A stretch of DNA of 64,000 nucleotides, taken from NCBI RefSeq assembly GCF_029962835.1, contig NC_080578.1, positions 105,131,759-105,195,758 on the forward strand, read 5' to 3'. This document shows, piece by piece, positions 1-10,805 of this stretch. The first letter of the stretch is position 1. Every line of letters starts with the position of its first letter. A model generated the notes under the pieces. The model made no database searches, was not told the DNA's origin, and worked only from the letters and a program-made list of their open reading frames with translations. Origin of the DNA: Magnolia sinica. Lineage: Eukaryota > Streptophyta > Magnoliopsida > Magnoliales > Magnoliaceae. Both the position numbers and the translations under genes were made by a program.

Positions 1-1625
1 TCAGCTTAAGCTTATGTAAGGATAATCTTTCTAAAGCTTGAGAAAAAAAAAAAGAAAAAAAAAAGTGGTAAATGGGTTGCCTACTATTGAAATTCTTCCT
101 TCTTTTCTATCTCTGCTTTTAACAGTTTTTCAGGCTTGGGCTCATGCCTAATAATATCAGGTTGGCAGTGACCAGATGTTGGCAAGGTTAATGGGACTTT
201 AAAAGACTATAGCCCTACTTTGAAATCAGGGGTTTGATTTCAGGCCTATGATACCACCCCTCCCCTCAGACACAATATATGGGCCTTTGTAGAAATTCAT
301 GCCTGTCGCTCGAATCTGAGCCATATGAGCTGGGCCAGAAACCTGCTCAGATGCTCTCATTAGCGCATCTGTGAATTTGTTCGGTTGACCACTGTTTTTG
401 GATTTTCTTACATAATATATGACCCTTCTACCCCATGATATAGTTAGTGCATTCTCCTACAAGACATATGGGGTCCATGTTTGATTGTGGGCCGTTGCTT
501 TCCTTTATTCTCCACTCTCTATTATTGGTTGGCTACCGATAAAATAGGTAGGATCTTCCAGTCTTGGGGTGGCAATTTCAATCTTCAGGTGGGGCCCATT
601 AAAGCGATGGTCTGGATCGTCGAAACATGGCCCCCGTCCTCCACTCTCTTTTTTGTTTGTTTGTTTGTCCTGGGGAGAGAGTGCTTCTGATAAATTAAGA
701 TAATTATTGAGATAAGAAATATGCTTCGGTGCTCTCAGAGCGCCAATTGATTATATGGTGCTACTAGTTGCATCGGTCCACTTGGACAGCCCAATCGGTC
801 GATCTGAACCGTTTATTCAGTCCGGGACACTAGCACCATCCAATGATCCAATCCATCCAAGATTTTGACCTTCATTTCTGTAGCCGTCCCTTTTCCAAGC
901 CATGGATGGAATGGTCGTGATTGCCTAACAAAAGTGATTCGTTATAACCATAAGCAATCCATTATAGGCCGGGCCCTAACAAATGGATGGATCAAATTGT
1001 TGATTGGACCAATTTTTTAATTTTTTTTAATTTTTTATTTGTAAACAATCTTGACCGTCTATCTTAAAGGTCAATAATAAAATGGTAAATGTTTATCAGA
1101 TTGGTGGGATTTTTACATTCCTTGTACGTAATGAAGAGCCTAGATGGATGGATTGGACTTTTATAGCGTCCCAATGCAACTCGAGTGCGATTAGAAAACT
1201 GGAGAATTTTCCAATAATAGCGAGGGCCTGTTTGGATGCCTTTAGATCACATCACCTGTCTGGTATGTCCATTGTATCTAGTCTAATCTTCTTTCATTAC
1301 AAGGCTAAAAATAATAGCAATCAATCGGTTCCACATATTCGTGATTTGACATATCCTTAATGAAAAATCATGTCAATCAAGAGTTTCAACACTGAGACCA
1401 GGGATCTATTGCCCATGTGATGTGGTGTGAGTGGGTGTGCGTGTGTTAATTTTTTTTTTTTTAATAAAATAAAAATAAAAATCACCAGCCTCTAACTGGA
1501 CGATTTGGATCCCATCCAATCAAGAGTATAATTTTACAAGCCAGCTCGCCTATGAAGAGCCTACCGGACGGTTCAGACAGCTGATATTGGATGGCAACGA
1601 TTTCAAATGCAACTATGTACATGGT
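1..1625. other. Gene-free flank left of the LTR retrotransposon
   Basis: I see no gene here. The short open frames lack domain-like sequence. Two faint repeat traces are visible: around 440-660 there are words resembling the foldback family (GGGGTCCATG, GTGGGGCCCATT), and around 1223 there is a GGGCCTGTTTGGATGCC word that matches the end of Harbinger-like MITEs seen elsewhere in the window, with no partner end. A/T-rich runs occur near 40-65, 1013-1040 and 1450-1480. Confidence 0.6.
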
Positions 1626-1630
1626 AAGGT
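1626..1630. repeat. Left target-site duplication AAGGT of the LTR element
   Basis: AAGGT directly precedes the left LTR and recurs at 10603-10607 directly after the right LTR. The exact match fixes both outer ends of the element. Confidence 0.85.
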
Positions 1631-2219
1631 TGTTTCAACAAGAAACTAATGCATTCGATTTGAGATAATTATTTTACTCAATAATAACAAAGAAAGAATG
1701 AAGAGAACAATCACAATATTTTATTTATTCTGAATTCGTTTACATCCTTTATTTCATTTGATTCCAAAGTAAAGTATGTATATGATGCAATACAAATATC
1801 AAATCTTTTAATATTAACTTCTGCAGCATTTCAGATAGCATCATGATCTTCAGTATGGAGATATCGTCGTTGTGCTGGAATAATATTCATCTTGATTAAT
1901 TTCATGCTTCTGAGAAAATACTTTGATTTTTAAACCCAGATTAAGGTCTCTTTCGATCCCTTCAAGATGAATAATCAACACTTGAGCCGACTGTCCACAC
2001 AGTGGACTCATTGTGCGCACGACACTTATTGTACGGATCATGGGTTGTGCGCCCTATCCTTATTGTGCGCCCCACTGGTTGTGCGCCACCGCATTGGTTG
2101 TGCGCCCCACTAGTTGTGCGCTGTACAATGGATACTTCCAGTACCTGAATTCTTCTAAAGCTTGGATCTCTCTACTACTCTGGTATTGCTTGAATCAATG
2201 AACTATGGGGGTAGTGGGG

Positions 2220-2227
2220 TATTTATA
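2220..2227 (-). promoter_or_regulatory. LTR TATA box, left copy
   Basis: On the minus strand the sequence reads TATAAATA followed by CCCC. It sits between the palindromic U3 array and the predicted R region, where an LTR core promoter belongs, and is conserved in the other LTR. Confidence 0.5.
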
Positions 2228-2280
2228 GGCCTTCACACGTGTGAGCCCTCCACAAAACCGGTTGTGCACTAACACCCTTT

Positions 2281-2461
2281 TTGTGCCGCACAACACAACT
2301 TCTGTTTGTGCACTGCACAATGATACTTATGTTGTGCATCGCACAACAATACTTCTGAGGCAACTTCCGTTGTGCGCCGTGCAACGCAATTTCCAAGGTA
2401 GCTTCTGTTGTGCGCTGCACAACCAAACTTCTACAGCTGCTCCCGTTGTGCACCGCACAAC
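2281..2461. repeat. Palindromic minisatellite in U3 of the left LTR
   Basis: Six imperfect palindromes of the form GTTGTGCGC-GCACAAC start near 2281, 2306, 2331, 2369, 2407 and 2445. The first spacings are about 25 bp and the last three are 38 bp, with ACTTCT-type spacer words. The array lies upstream of the LTR TATA box on the transcribed strand, so it could act as a repeated binding site or form hairpins. The repeat is plain in the sequence; a regulatory role is inference. Confidence 0.75.
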
Positions 2462-2533
2462 CAAATGTTGTAGCTTTTATGTCTTCTCCAGAATTTCTCC
2501 TATCTTCTTCTGATTGATTTTTATACCTCAACA

Positions 2534-2553
2534 GATGTCCCCTTGATCCTTAT
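2534..2553 (-). other. Probable polypurine tract
   Basis: Directly inside the left LTR the minus strand is purine-rich (AAGGATCAAGGGGACATC, then the LTR start TGTTGAGG). It is in the right place for plus-strand priming in an element that reads leftward, though it is not a pure purine run. Confidence 0.45.
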
Positions 2554-2616
2554 TTTTTATTTTCTTTCTTCAAGATGAAATGGAGGATCAATCGAATTTT
2601 TTTCTTCATTTCAATC

Positions 2617-2850
2617 TTTGCGCACAACCACTGCTCGTTGTGCGGTCGGGTCCGCACAACAGACCTGAATCCAAAACATTATATAAGCTGGACTCATATT
2701 CATTTCTCTCATTCGGAATCTCCATCCGAACTCTAATGCGCGCCAACCCTGTTCCGCACAACGTGTTCCTGCGCACAATACTTTCCAGCGCACAATAGAT
2801 TTTTGCGCACAACGCCTTCAGCGCGCAACACTTACCTGCGCACAACAGAG
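2617..2850. repeat. GCGCACAAC half-site cluster just inside the left LTR
   Basis: Between the LTR and the PMD frame there are at least eight copies of GCGCACAA or CCGCACAA, nearly all in one orientation, including a run from about 2755 to 2845. They match one half of the palindromes in U3. The cluster lies outside the LTR, so the motif has spread beyond it. Confidence 0.6.
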
Positions 2851-2857
2851 TTGCTTC

Positions 2858-5156
2858 TTGCCTGGAAATTTTTCTAAGTACCCGAACTTTGCTAAATTTT
2901 CTTCTTATATTTGCTCTGATAGCCTTCATCCCTTGAGCATGAAATATTTGAAAAGCTCGTCTTCAAGAAAGAAGCAATATGCATCTTCTTCAGGATCTGG
3001 ACAAGTTTTCCAACATACTTGGAATTATGTAGAGATAAATGAGGAAAACTTAGAACTTCATAACCCTTCTGATAACAAAACAACCGTCATTCCTATCCAT
3101 CTGCGGCGTTACTGGTCAATCTTACACAGTGAACCATTTGATCGATGAAATATCCTTGTTTCCGTGGATAATTGGATCTTAAATGAACCAAGAATTCTGA
3201 CAGGATATCTGAAAGAGAATGGACCCCGCCAAAGAGCTGGTAGGATTCATAAAATGAGATTTTTACGTCCATACTATGATCCTCAACAACCTTTCCCTGC
3301 CCATTATTTCGAAACTGCTCGGCAACTCTTCTTTTCTGAAAGATTACCCTAGAATACAGAAAAAATCCTAACAATAGGTCTTCTGTCTCTTCTCAATTTC
3401 TACAGTGCTTGGGCTCGAGCCGTCGCTCGAAAACACAACGTCATTCTGGAGTAGATTAAACTCTTCGATGCAATTATAGCTACGTCAGAACATTTGCACG
3501 CGAATGCGGCTATCTTTAGAGGCTTTCTCAATCATTGGTCTTTAATTACTAACTCATTCCATCTTCCCTCGGGTGAAATGAGTATTACCTTATGAGATCT
3601 TCTTTGCATAGTAGGTCTTCCCATCATGGGTAATATTTTTGATGCATATATACCTTTTAATGGAGAATTCGTTCTAGCTTCTGCAAAGGACAACAAATTT
3701 GGGATTTCAAAGACCACGCTTGAACTTTTCAACGCGCTGGCCAATTTTCCTCAACCTGATCACATTACATCTCTGGAATGGCTAGCTCATTTTTCTCAAA
3801 AGCTACAGTACACTTTCTTCTTCCTGCCCTCTATTTCCAAAATTTCGATCTTGTATGGTCTTGCTTTAATAATTGTATCTTTGCCTTGACAGATTTGCAG
3901 GCCATAACCATCAAAAACTCAAGACCATTCGCAAGAACATTAAGAATACCACTGAATATAGTTCTTCCTACGAACTAGCCGCTTTTCTAGCTTACTGATT
4001 AAGCTTGGTAATATTTCTAGATTCTGAACCGACAGATAGCATCAGGCCATCTCTCTTTGTAGTCGCGGGTGCAATGGCGAAATGTCAAAAATATTTGCTA
4101 GCTCCTCCGGTTCTGTGCTCCTTGTATCGCGCTTTTAGAGATGTCGTCTCTGGTTCTAAAGATTCTTCCTCTGAATCTTTTCCTGTTTGTGCTCCGTGAC
4201 ACTTCTTCATAGGCTGGCTAGGAGTGTACTTCCCCTGTACATTTGCTGAGTCTAGAAGAGCATATTCGAACCCTGATCGTCTTCCTCTTCAACATTTTCA
4301 ACTAAGAAAGATGATTGAAAAGTCGAATGGTTGGGTCACTAGAAAGATAGAAAGCAATGATCCTATCGACTTTCATCAATTTTCATTTATTAGCTCTCCC
4401 GAAGACATAACAGTTATTGATGATGATTCCATCTCATTTGGCAAACATTCATTTCTTATCTCCATCAAGTCTAGTACTCTTCCTTTAAGGGAAGGTAGTG
4501 TATTCTGGCATGAACCGTACTATCCAAGTAGATTTGCTCGCCAGTTTGGATTTGATCAAACTGTACCGGAGACTTGTGATATCGTCACTAGGGCAATGAG
4601 AAGTTACGGCATCGGGTCATATAACTAGGCTTTGATATGGAAGCAGCTTTTGAATGTTCATAACAGATCGCATTTTATAATTCCTGGCTATAATTATCCA
4701 CTTAGCACCTCTTATTGCTGGATGCGGTGGTGGGTTCATCAGTATTACTTAGTGGTCAATTGTTACCCAATAGATCATGCTATATGAATTCTTCCTTCTC
4801 ACCTAAAAGATTATCAGAAAGACCAACGCATTGGCTACTTTGAAGAAACCGATCGTGCCCCCTCTCCAGGCCAACTTTGCATAAAAATTTCTTCTGCAAA
4901 TAATATTTCTAAAACAAGGCCTGTTGATACTCTTGAGGGATGGATAACCTTTAGTACTCCTTTGAGGAATACACATGAATATCCTCCAGAGAATGATGAT
5001 TCTTTGCAATTCTATTCTCCTCCGCCCTTGCAGATATTATGAGATAACTTTCCTTTACTATCAGAAAGGCGAGAAACAAAAAGGCATCATCATCCTCTCC
5101 AGAAAGATAAACATATTATAATTAAAGATTCGTCTTCTTTAGAAAGATAAACATAT
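2858..5156 (+). pseudogene. Plant mobile domain (aminotransferase-like PMD) pseudogene, antisense inside the LTR element
   Basis: A long decayed coding frame runs on the plus strand, opposite to gag. From 2858 to about 3888 a single frame can be followed through in-frame stops at about 3146, 3350, 3452 and 3593. A frame change follows between 3889 and 4005, then the frame continues to about 4628 and, with more stops, to about 5156. Recognisable PMD-like stretches are FHLPSGEMSITL followed after a stop by DLLCIVGLPIMG (3560-3625), and LAAFLAY (near 3976). PMD proteins (PF10536; MAIN/MAIL1 relatives in plants) occur both as host genes and inside transposons. Position between the gag side and the 3' LTR, in reverse orientation, matches extra antisense ORFs reported for Tat-lineage elements. 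Several stops mean no intact product. The domain call is from motif memory, not a search. Confidence 0.68.
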
Positions 5157-6840
5157 CATCATTGAAGGCCCATAATTGATCTTGGAGCATTTAGACTTTA
5201 GAGTAAAAAGTAACAAACATTTTGATCAAACTTGATATTGTTGTAATCTAAACCTATTTCAGAAGAATTGTATTTTGTATGTTTGTTTAATCTAAACATG
5301 AGATTTTTCATGATTTATTTCATCATATCAGGCAACTGCACAATTGAGCATATTTTAAATAGAACAATCGAACATATGCATTCACAATATTAATGTATTT
5401 TGTAGCATTTTGATGCTACGCATAGTTTAAACTCGAGCTAGTATACTTTTGACTGGACATGTCACACGACTTGACTTGACTAGACTTTACTAGACTTAAC
5501 TAGACTTGACTGGACTTTTTCACACAGTTTTTAAGCTCATGAGTAGTGGAGCTAGCACAATTTTTTAGACTCATGTTGGAGTCGGGTCTTACACGAATGG
5601 TCATTGTAACTCTTATGAGTTCGTTGGACTTATCGCGGCCGGGGAGTTTACAAACCGCGATCCATCAGAGGGGCTCAGTGAAGCTACCGGGGCCGTGAAC
5701 TCGGTGGGATTTACGCACAGGGTTGGATGCGGTAACTTTCTAGAGTTCATAGGGCACGCAAGACTACCTTAGGGTACTAAATCCAAGGTCGTCAGTCCAT
5801 CAATGAGGAGGATAAAAACTCATCCTCATAAGTTACTACTGAAATCAAACCAGGGATCTGGGAGGTCTTACGCATGGTTGGCCTATTTATGGACGAACCA
5901 AAGAGCGCACACTGCAGCCCGCTTTTTCTTCGCCTGTAAGGTCGGACCTATTCATGGGAGGGCATTTTCTCTCACCTTCCCCTATAACACTGTCGGAAGC
6001 TATACATGCGGCATTGGTCTCACGCGTGACTGGTCGTTGTGGACTTTTTAGTCGATTAGGGCTTTTAGTCGTTGGCTCCATCCGCTACCCACATGGGTGC
6101 ATGTGATGGCCTATACGGGTTTTTTTTAAGGATCACTGGCTTCTCACTGCTGCCTGCATAATTATATATATTGCCGATAATGGTAGGTCTTATGCGTAGT
6201 TGCCCATATAGTCTTGGCTATGCCGTAAATGATAAACCGCTATTACTAATGATTTATTTATATATGGTTAACCGTATAAGCTTGTTCTACTGCCATGAAT
6301 GATGAATCAATAATTGATATATCGTCATTGCTGATAATGTTTTGATAATGTTCATAGTGCATCAGCTTGGCGATGATAACAATTTCGATAGGATGACTCT
6401 TGTGTCAGCGATTAATGACGACAAAGACAATTGCTAATTTGGCAATAATCATTGGTGCTTGACAATAATTGATGATAATATCATTTTTGATGTACTTGAT
6501 TTTGACATGCTTGATATGCTTGAGAATTTTCTTTTACTTGAGAATTCGTTTTTTTATTCATTTATACGGAGAAGAATACATGGCTTTGCCTTTTAAAGTT
6601 ATTTAATGTTTCTACTTATCTTACCCCCTTTTGATTAGGAAGTATTGTGCTGATAATCTTCGTAATTAAAAATCACAATGACCCTCAGAGATAATACATC
6701 TTGATGCTGCGAATTTTGACAAATATATTGATGCCTCATCATCGCATACGAATTATCTGAGATTAGAATTGTCCCCAGTTTCGAATCAATCAGGCTTGTG
6801 TACTCTTATTTCCCCTCTTATATCGTACACTTTTCTTATG
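5157..6840. other. LTR-element interior without recognisable coding sequence
   Basis: No protein domain is visible in this 1.7-kb stretch between the PMD frame and the partial gag. From 5465 to 5520 there are short near-repeats of ACTTGACTAGACTT. Open frames around 5803-6081 lie on both strands and show no family resemblance. The pol genes expected in an autonomous gypsy element would be on this side of gag but are not seen. Confidence 0.55.
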
Positions 6841-7500
6841 ATTATTTCGCTACTATCAATCATTTTCTGTAATATATTCTTTAGATTGAAGCAATTCTCA
6901 GTTCGATGTCCGAGGAAACGATGATAATAATAATAGTCACTTTCACTTATTTTCTTTATCTCCTTTGGATGCTTTGGTCATGGCAATTTGATCTTCTCTA
7001 CTGCCAACAATTTGCTTAGCATAGGAAGTATATTAACTTCTTCAAACGAATACTTTCCATAATCCTTCGGCTGTCCGAATTCTTTTAAAAAAAATAAATA
7101 AATTCTTGGCTGTATGTTTATTCGTCTCTTCTATTAGATTTCTTTTATTCACCTTGTTGATTCTTCGTCTTTCTTTCTTCTTCCGTGATACTGATTGAAG
7201 TTCTTTTAAGATTTCAAAATATCCCATTTTTACAAGACTATTTTTACAGTGATCTTTTCTATATGGCTAGCCTTTTTTATTAGATCTTGAAAGGTGTGTA
7301 TATTCAAATCAATAAGACTCAATGCAATATTTGGTCTTATGCATCCTATGCATAGCTTGATTCGTTCTCTTTTTTATTTCACCAACCATAAACTTGGTGC
7401 CCCCAAGATTCTCCATCGACTAATGAATTCTTTGACCGGTTCATCTTCTCTTTGGTGAATAGAAGTTAAGTCATTACTGACTTCTTCAGAAGATGATCCA
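6840..7500 (-). pseudogene. Partial second gag copy (C-terminal half)
   Basis: On the minus strand, 7500 down to 7250 encodes a stretch with DEPVKEFISRWRILGAPS and later NIHTFQDLIKKA. After a gap, 6940 down to 6840 encodes YYYYHRFLGHRTENCF and LKNILQKMI. Each block is homologous to a block of the main gag upstream (DRWKTLGAS and NIKTFQDL around 8110-8260; YCRYHRYVGHPTKNCF around 7690-7770), in the same order. It is therefore a partial duplication of the gag C-terminal half within the same element. Stops and length changes interrupt it. It could also be a remnant of a related element inserted here. Confidence 0.6.
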
Positions 7501-7505
7501 ACAAA

Positions 7506-8928
7506 TCACGAATTGTAACGAGAGTTTATGATGGAATCTATCGCAGGTGGCCATTCTCTTGTCACAACAGTCTTCCCTTTATCTTTCAAGATTTTCAACG
7601 GATCTCTTGAAAATGTTGCGTTCACAGTCACTTTTTTGTCTCGCTTTTGATTCTTTTTCATTACTATCTCTCCTTGTTTTATCATCCTTTGCAACATATC
7701 CTTTAGTGTAAAGCAATTTTTCGTCGGATGCCCGACATAACGATGATAACGGCAATATCTCTTATCCTTAGTCATTTCACAACTTTCTATGGACGCCTAG
7801 GCTGAGGTAATTGAATAGTCCAAGCAGCTAATAATTATTTCATCATTGGTATAACATCTTCTTTTTCAAAATCATATTCTTTATGATAGTCATATGATCG
7901 AGTTCGCTTATCATTTACTCGATCTTTATACCAATCTAAATCTTCTCTCTTCCCTGTTTCTCGCTTATTGTAAAAAGTATTCATTTTCTTTTCTTGATTA
8001 ACAGTATTTACCATTAATCTATTCGATCTTCTTCTTTCTGATCTAATCTGAAATGCTGACATCTTCTTGTCCATCAATTCCAATGCATGCGCTTTCGTTC
8101 AGAGATCTTGAAAAGTCTTTATATTAGCACTTGTGAGCCGGAAGGTAATTCCCGACTCCATAGAATTCAAACACATGTTTACTTGTTCTTTCTCTTCTGG
8201 CAACTGTCTGCATGAAGCCCCCAAAGTCTTCCACCTGTCGATGACCACGGGTTCATTTTCTCTGTCAGACAAAGGCTAATTCTGCAACACTGACGTCACG
8301 TTCTGATGAGAAGAAATTGTATATAAATACGTCTTGCATCTGTTCCCAAGTTCTTATCGACTCTGATGTCAGATTAGAATACCATTGAAACACTTTGCCC
8401 ATCAACGAAGAACCGAACAGCCGTAAACAATATTGTGAAACAGTAGAGAAGTTTCCCGTGGTTTTGATGAAGTGTATGAGATGTTCTTCTGGAGACCAAT
8501 CTCCATTAAATTTCTAAAAGTCTGGTTGTTTGAAGTTTGCGGGGAATGGAACGTCTTCTACCTCTCTTGGATACGGTGTTTAGTATTGAAACCTCCCAGT
8601 ATGTTCACACTCTTTGACAACTTTTGCAATCATTTGTCGCATTTCCTCTAGCAACCGGAGCAGACCCATGTGATCCTACCCTATGTGGCAATGAACCATC
8701 GGGTTGTTGTTCTTGTTCATTCATAGCAGCCATTACTGGCGGGGCTGTCGCTTGAGCCACGTTATGAGCATGAGTAGCCAAAGCTTCTTAGAGGCTTCTA
8801 CACTCCTCCATTAAGATTCTTTGAGCTTCGACCATCTCAGCCATATGTTCATCAACAATTGGCGGGGGACCTTGACTGATTCTTGCCATATGTACAGCAG
8901 CTTCTTTGCTCCGTGATGAAGCCGTCAT
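7506..8928 (-). pseudogene. gag: gag pseudogene of the gypsy-type LTR element
   Basis: Gag forms the virus-like particle of the retrotransposon and packages its RNA. A start at 8928 (MTASSRSKEAAVHMARIS) opens a frame that is broken by several stops. The central retrotransposon-gag domain is clear at about 8560-8290: GDWSPEEHLIHFIKTTGN, CLRLFGSSLMGKVFQWYSN and ESIRTWEQMQDVF. Near the end (7775-7690) is a zinc-knuckle-like CRYHRYVGHPTKNC block followed by LKDMLQRMIKQGEI, a form common in Tat/Ogre-type gags. The last open piece is 7506-7775. Frame breaks around 8530, 8290 and 8100 leave it non-functional. The family (gypsy gag) is secure; the lineage is inferred. Confidence 0.78.
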
Positions 8929-9663
8929 TGGAGTGAATTGAGAATATAACGATATAGTGAGACTTATCGAAAGAGGAATTTCATTCGATTTTCCTGTACT
9001 TCCATAGCACTCGGTTGATTGAGGTGATTCGGGTACCGGCGAGCTTATCCATAGCGACTTACCTTTCTGTCTCTTTATCTACTCAGTTCTTGCAGCAAGC
9101 AAAGCTAGGAAATCGTGCGCTATTAACAAAGGAATAGATTTCCCGGGGTATATTGCCAGAGGAGTGAGCTCAGGGTTCTTTCCGACTGCGTTTCGTGTCA
9201 CTAGCCCCTTGAATATTTGCGCCAATGGATTCGTCCTGGCAGTCGGGGTGTTTCGGGCTTTTGATCTTTGGTGTGACACGATGATCAAATCTTACTCATC
9301 TTCTTGCGCTAACGGTGAGGTGGTTACGATTGCGACAATGGCTTGAGATTCCATGCGTCTAACTAGTGTAGACTCTTTCTCGCGATGCAAAGTTTGTCTG
9401 CCGGCATATTCTATAACAAACTCAGTCGATGTAAAATAAAAGACGGTCTTGTTCATACTGGCTGCCATTAGTTTGTTGTAGTTTTTCCTTTCCTGTTGTT
9501 GAGAAATAATATAAATCAGTATTTAAGTAAAAACATACTTTACTTTGGAGATGAAAGGGAGGATGTTCTTGTTGAGAGTCGTCATTTTGGTGTTTATATG
9601 ATGCCAAACAGTGGTAAAAAATTTATGTATTGTTCCTAAGTTAATATCAAGTAAAATAGCAAA
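8929..9663. other. Untranslated leader of the LTR element
   Basis: This 735-bp stretch lies between the primer-binding site and the gag start. It has no clear coding sequence; the short open frames at 9079-9346 and 9422-9607 show no domain. A leader of this kind before gag is common in plant gypsy elements. Confidence 0.45.
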
Positions 9664-9681
9664 TCCCCAGTGGAGTCACTA
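9664..9681 (-). other. Primer-binding site of the LTR element
   Basis: Three bases from the right LTR the minus strand reads TAGTGACTCCACTGGGGA. This resembles the TGGCGACTCCGCTGGGGA-type site used by many plant gypsy elements, with the first TGG mutated. It fixes the element orientation as minus. The exact priming tRNA is not assigned. Confidence 0.6.
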
Positions 9682-10251
9682 TTTTGTTTCAATAAGAAAC
9701 AAATGCATTTGATTTGGGATAATTATTTTACTCAATAATAACAAAGGAAGAATGAAGAGGACAATCACAATATTTTATATATTCTGAATTCGTTTACATC
9801 ATTTATCTCATTTGATTCCAAAGTAAAATATTTACATAATGCAATACAAATATCAAATGTTTTAATATTAATTTTTGCAGCATTTTAGATAGCATCATGA
9901 TCTTCAGTATGAAGATGTCGTCGTTGTGCTGGAATAATATTCATCTTGATTGATTCCATGCTTTTGAGAAAATACTTTGATTTTCAAACCCAGATTAGGG
10001 TCTCTTTTGGTCTCTTCAAGATCAATAATCAACACTTGAGTCGACTGTCCACACGGTGGACTCATTGTGCGCACAAGACTGTTGTGCGCACCCATTGTGT
10101 GGATCATGGGTTGCGCGCCCCATCCCTGTTGTGCACCCCATTGGTTGTGTGCCGCATAACGGGTACTTCTAGTACCTGAATTCCTCTAAAGTCTGGTTCT
10201 CTCTGCTACTCTGGTATTGCTCGAATCAATGAACTATGAAGGGTAGTAGGG

Positions 10252-10259
10252 TATTTATA
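10252..10259 (-). promoter_or_regulatory. LTR TATA box, right copy (would drive the element)
   Basis: TATAAATA on the minus strand, same context as the copy at 2220-2227. As part of the 5' LTR this is the promoter expected to transcribe gag. Transcription is not shown; this is a motif call. Confidence 0.5.
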
Positions 10260-10310
10260 GGCCTCCACACGTGTAAGCCCTCTATAAAATCGGTTGTGCG
10301 CTAACACCCT

Positions 10311-10533
10311 TTGTGCGCCACACAACACAACTTCTGTTTATGCACTGCACAACGATACTTATGTTGTGCATGGCACAACAATACTTCTAAGACAACTTCC
10401 ATTGTGCACCACAAAATGCTATTTCCAAGGCAGCTTCTGTTGTGCGCCGCACAACCAAACTTACACAGCCAACTTTTGTTGTGCGCCGCACAACCAAACT
10501 TCCACAGCTGCTCTCGTTGTGCACCGCACAACC
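10311..10533. repeat. Palindromic minisatellite in U3 of the right LTR
   Basis: This is the equivalent of the 2281-2461 array, with about seven units because one 40-bp unit carrying GTTGTGCGCCGCACAAC is duplicated (near 10438 and 10479). Several units have lost symmetry by point changes. Unit number therefore changed after or during insertion. Confidence 0.72.
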
Positions 10534-10805
10534 AAATGTTGTAGCTTTTATGTCTTCTCCAAAATTTCTCCTCTTCTTCTTATTGATTTTTATGCCTCAA
10601 CAAAGGTTCTACACAACCCACTATCTACTAATCAAGCTGGCCACACTGTAGAAAACAATATCTGGTCATATACAAGTGTTGTCCACTCGATGAGTGGATA
10701 TGGTTCATTATTGTATAAGGTGATCCTCATGCACTTCTTGATTTTGAGTCATCCGCTCATTAGGAGAGGAGAATTATTTTTTAAAAGTGGTGCACTGAGG
10801 CTGTA

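Larger units (their letters stand above)
1631..2533 (-). repeat. LTR at the left edge (3' LTR in element orientation)
   Basis: This 903-bp repeat aligns over its whole length with 9685-10602. In minus orientation U3 lies at the high-coordinate side, with a TATA element at 2220-2227 and a palindromic minisatellite at 2281-2461 upstream of it. The R/U5 part (about 1980-2130) has several more TTGTGCGCCC half-sites. Termini are TG...CA. The palindrome array has about six units, one fewer than in the other LTR. Confidence 0.87.
1631..10602 (-). mobile_element. Ty3/gypsy-type LTR retrotransposon, Tat/Ogre-like, non-autonomous, complete ends
   Basis: Two direct copies of a roughly 0.9-kb LTR (1631-2533 and 9685-10602) bound a 7.15-kb interior. 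The pair is flanked by a perfect 5-bp duplication, AAGGT (1626-1630 and 10603-10607), typical of LTR retrotransposon integration. On the minus strand the LTR starts TGTTGAGG and ends TTGAAACA. A primer-binding site (9664-9681) and a purine-rich tract (2534-2553) fit that orientation, as does the gag reading frame. No reverse transcriptase, integrase or RNase H was recognised, so the element probably depended on relatives for movement. The interior instead holds gag, a partial second gag, and an antisense PMD frame. By eye about 18 of the first roughly 230 aligned LTR bases differ, so the insertion is old. The Tat/Ogre assignment rests on the gag motifs and the primer site and is an inference. 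Confidence 0.88.
9685..10602 (-). repeat. LTR at the right edge (5' LTR in element orientation)
   Basis: This 918-bp repeat is the partner of 1631-2533. As the 5' LTR it would have driven transcription leftward into gag. It carries the same TATA position (10252-10259) and a palindromic array (10311-10533) with about seven units. The extra unit accounts for part of the length difference between the two LTRs. Confidence 0.87.

Noticed and set aside
2281-2461. CRISPR-like array because of regular short repeats
   Set aside because: The units are palindromes with non-unique spacers, lie in both LTRs of a plant retrotransposon, and this is a plant nuclear sequence.
2606-2929. Open frames on the minus strand over the GCGCACAAC cluster
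   Set aside because: Cys- and Ala-rich frames are generated by the repeated motif and have no family resemblance.
5803-6081. Overlapping open frames on both strands in the LTR interior
   Set aside because: No domain, no codon bias visible, and overlapping antisense frames suggest chance.
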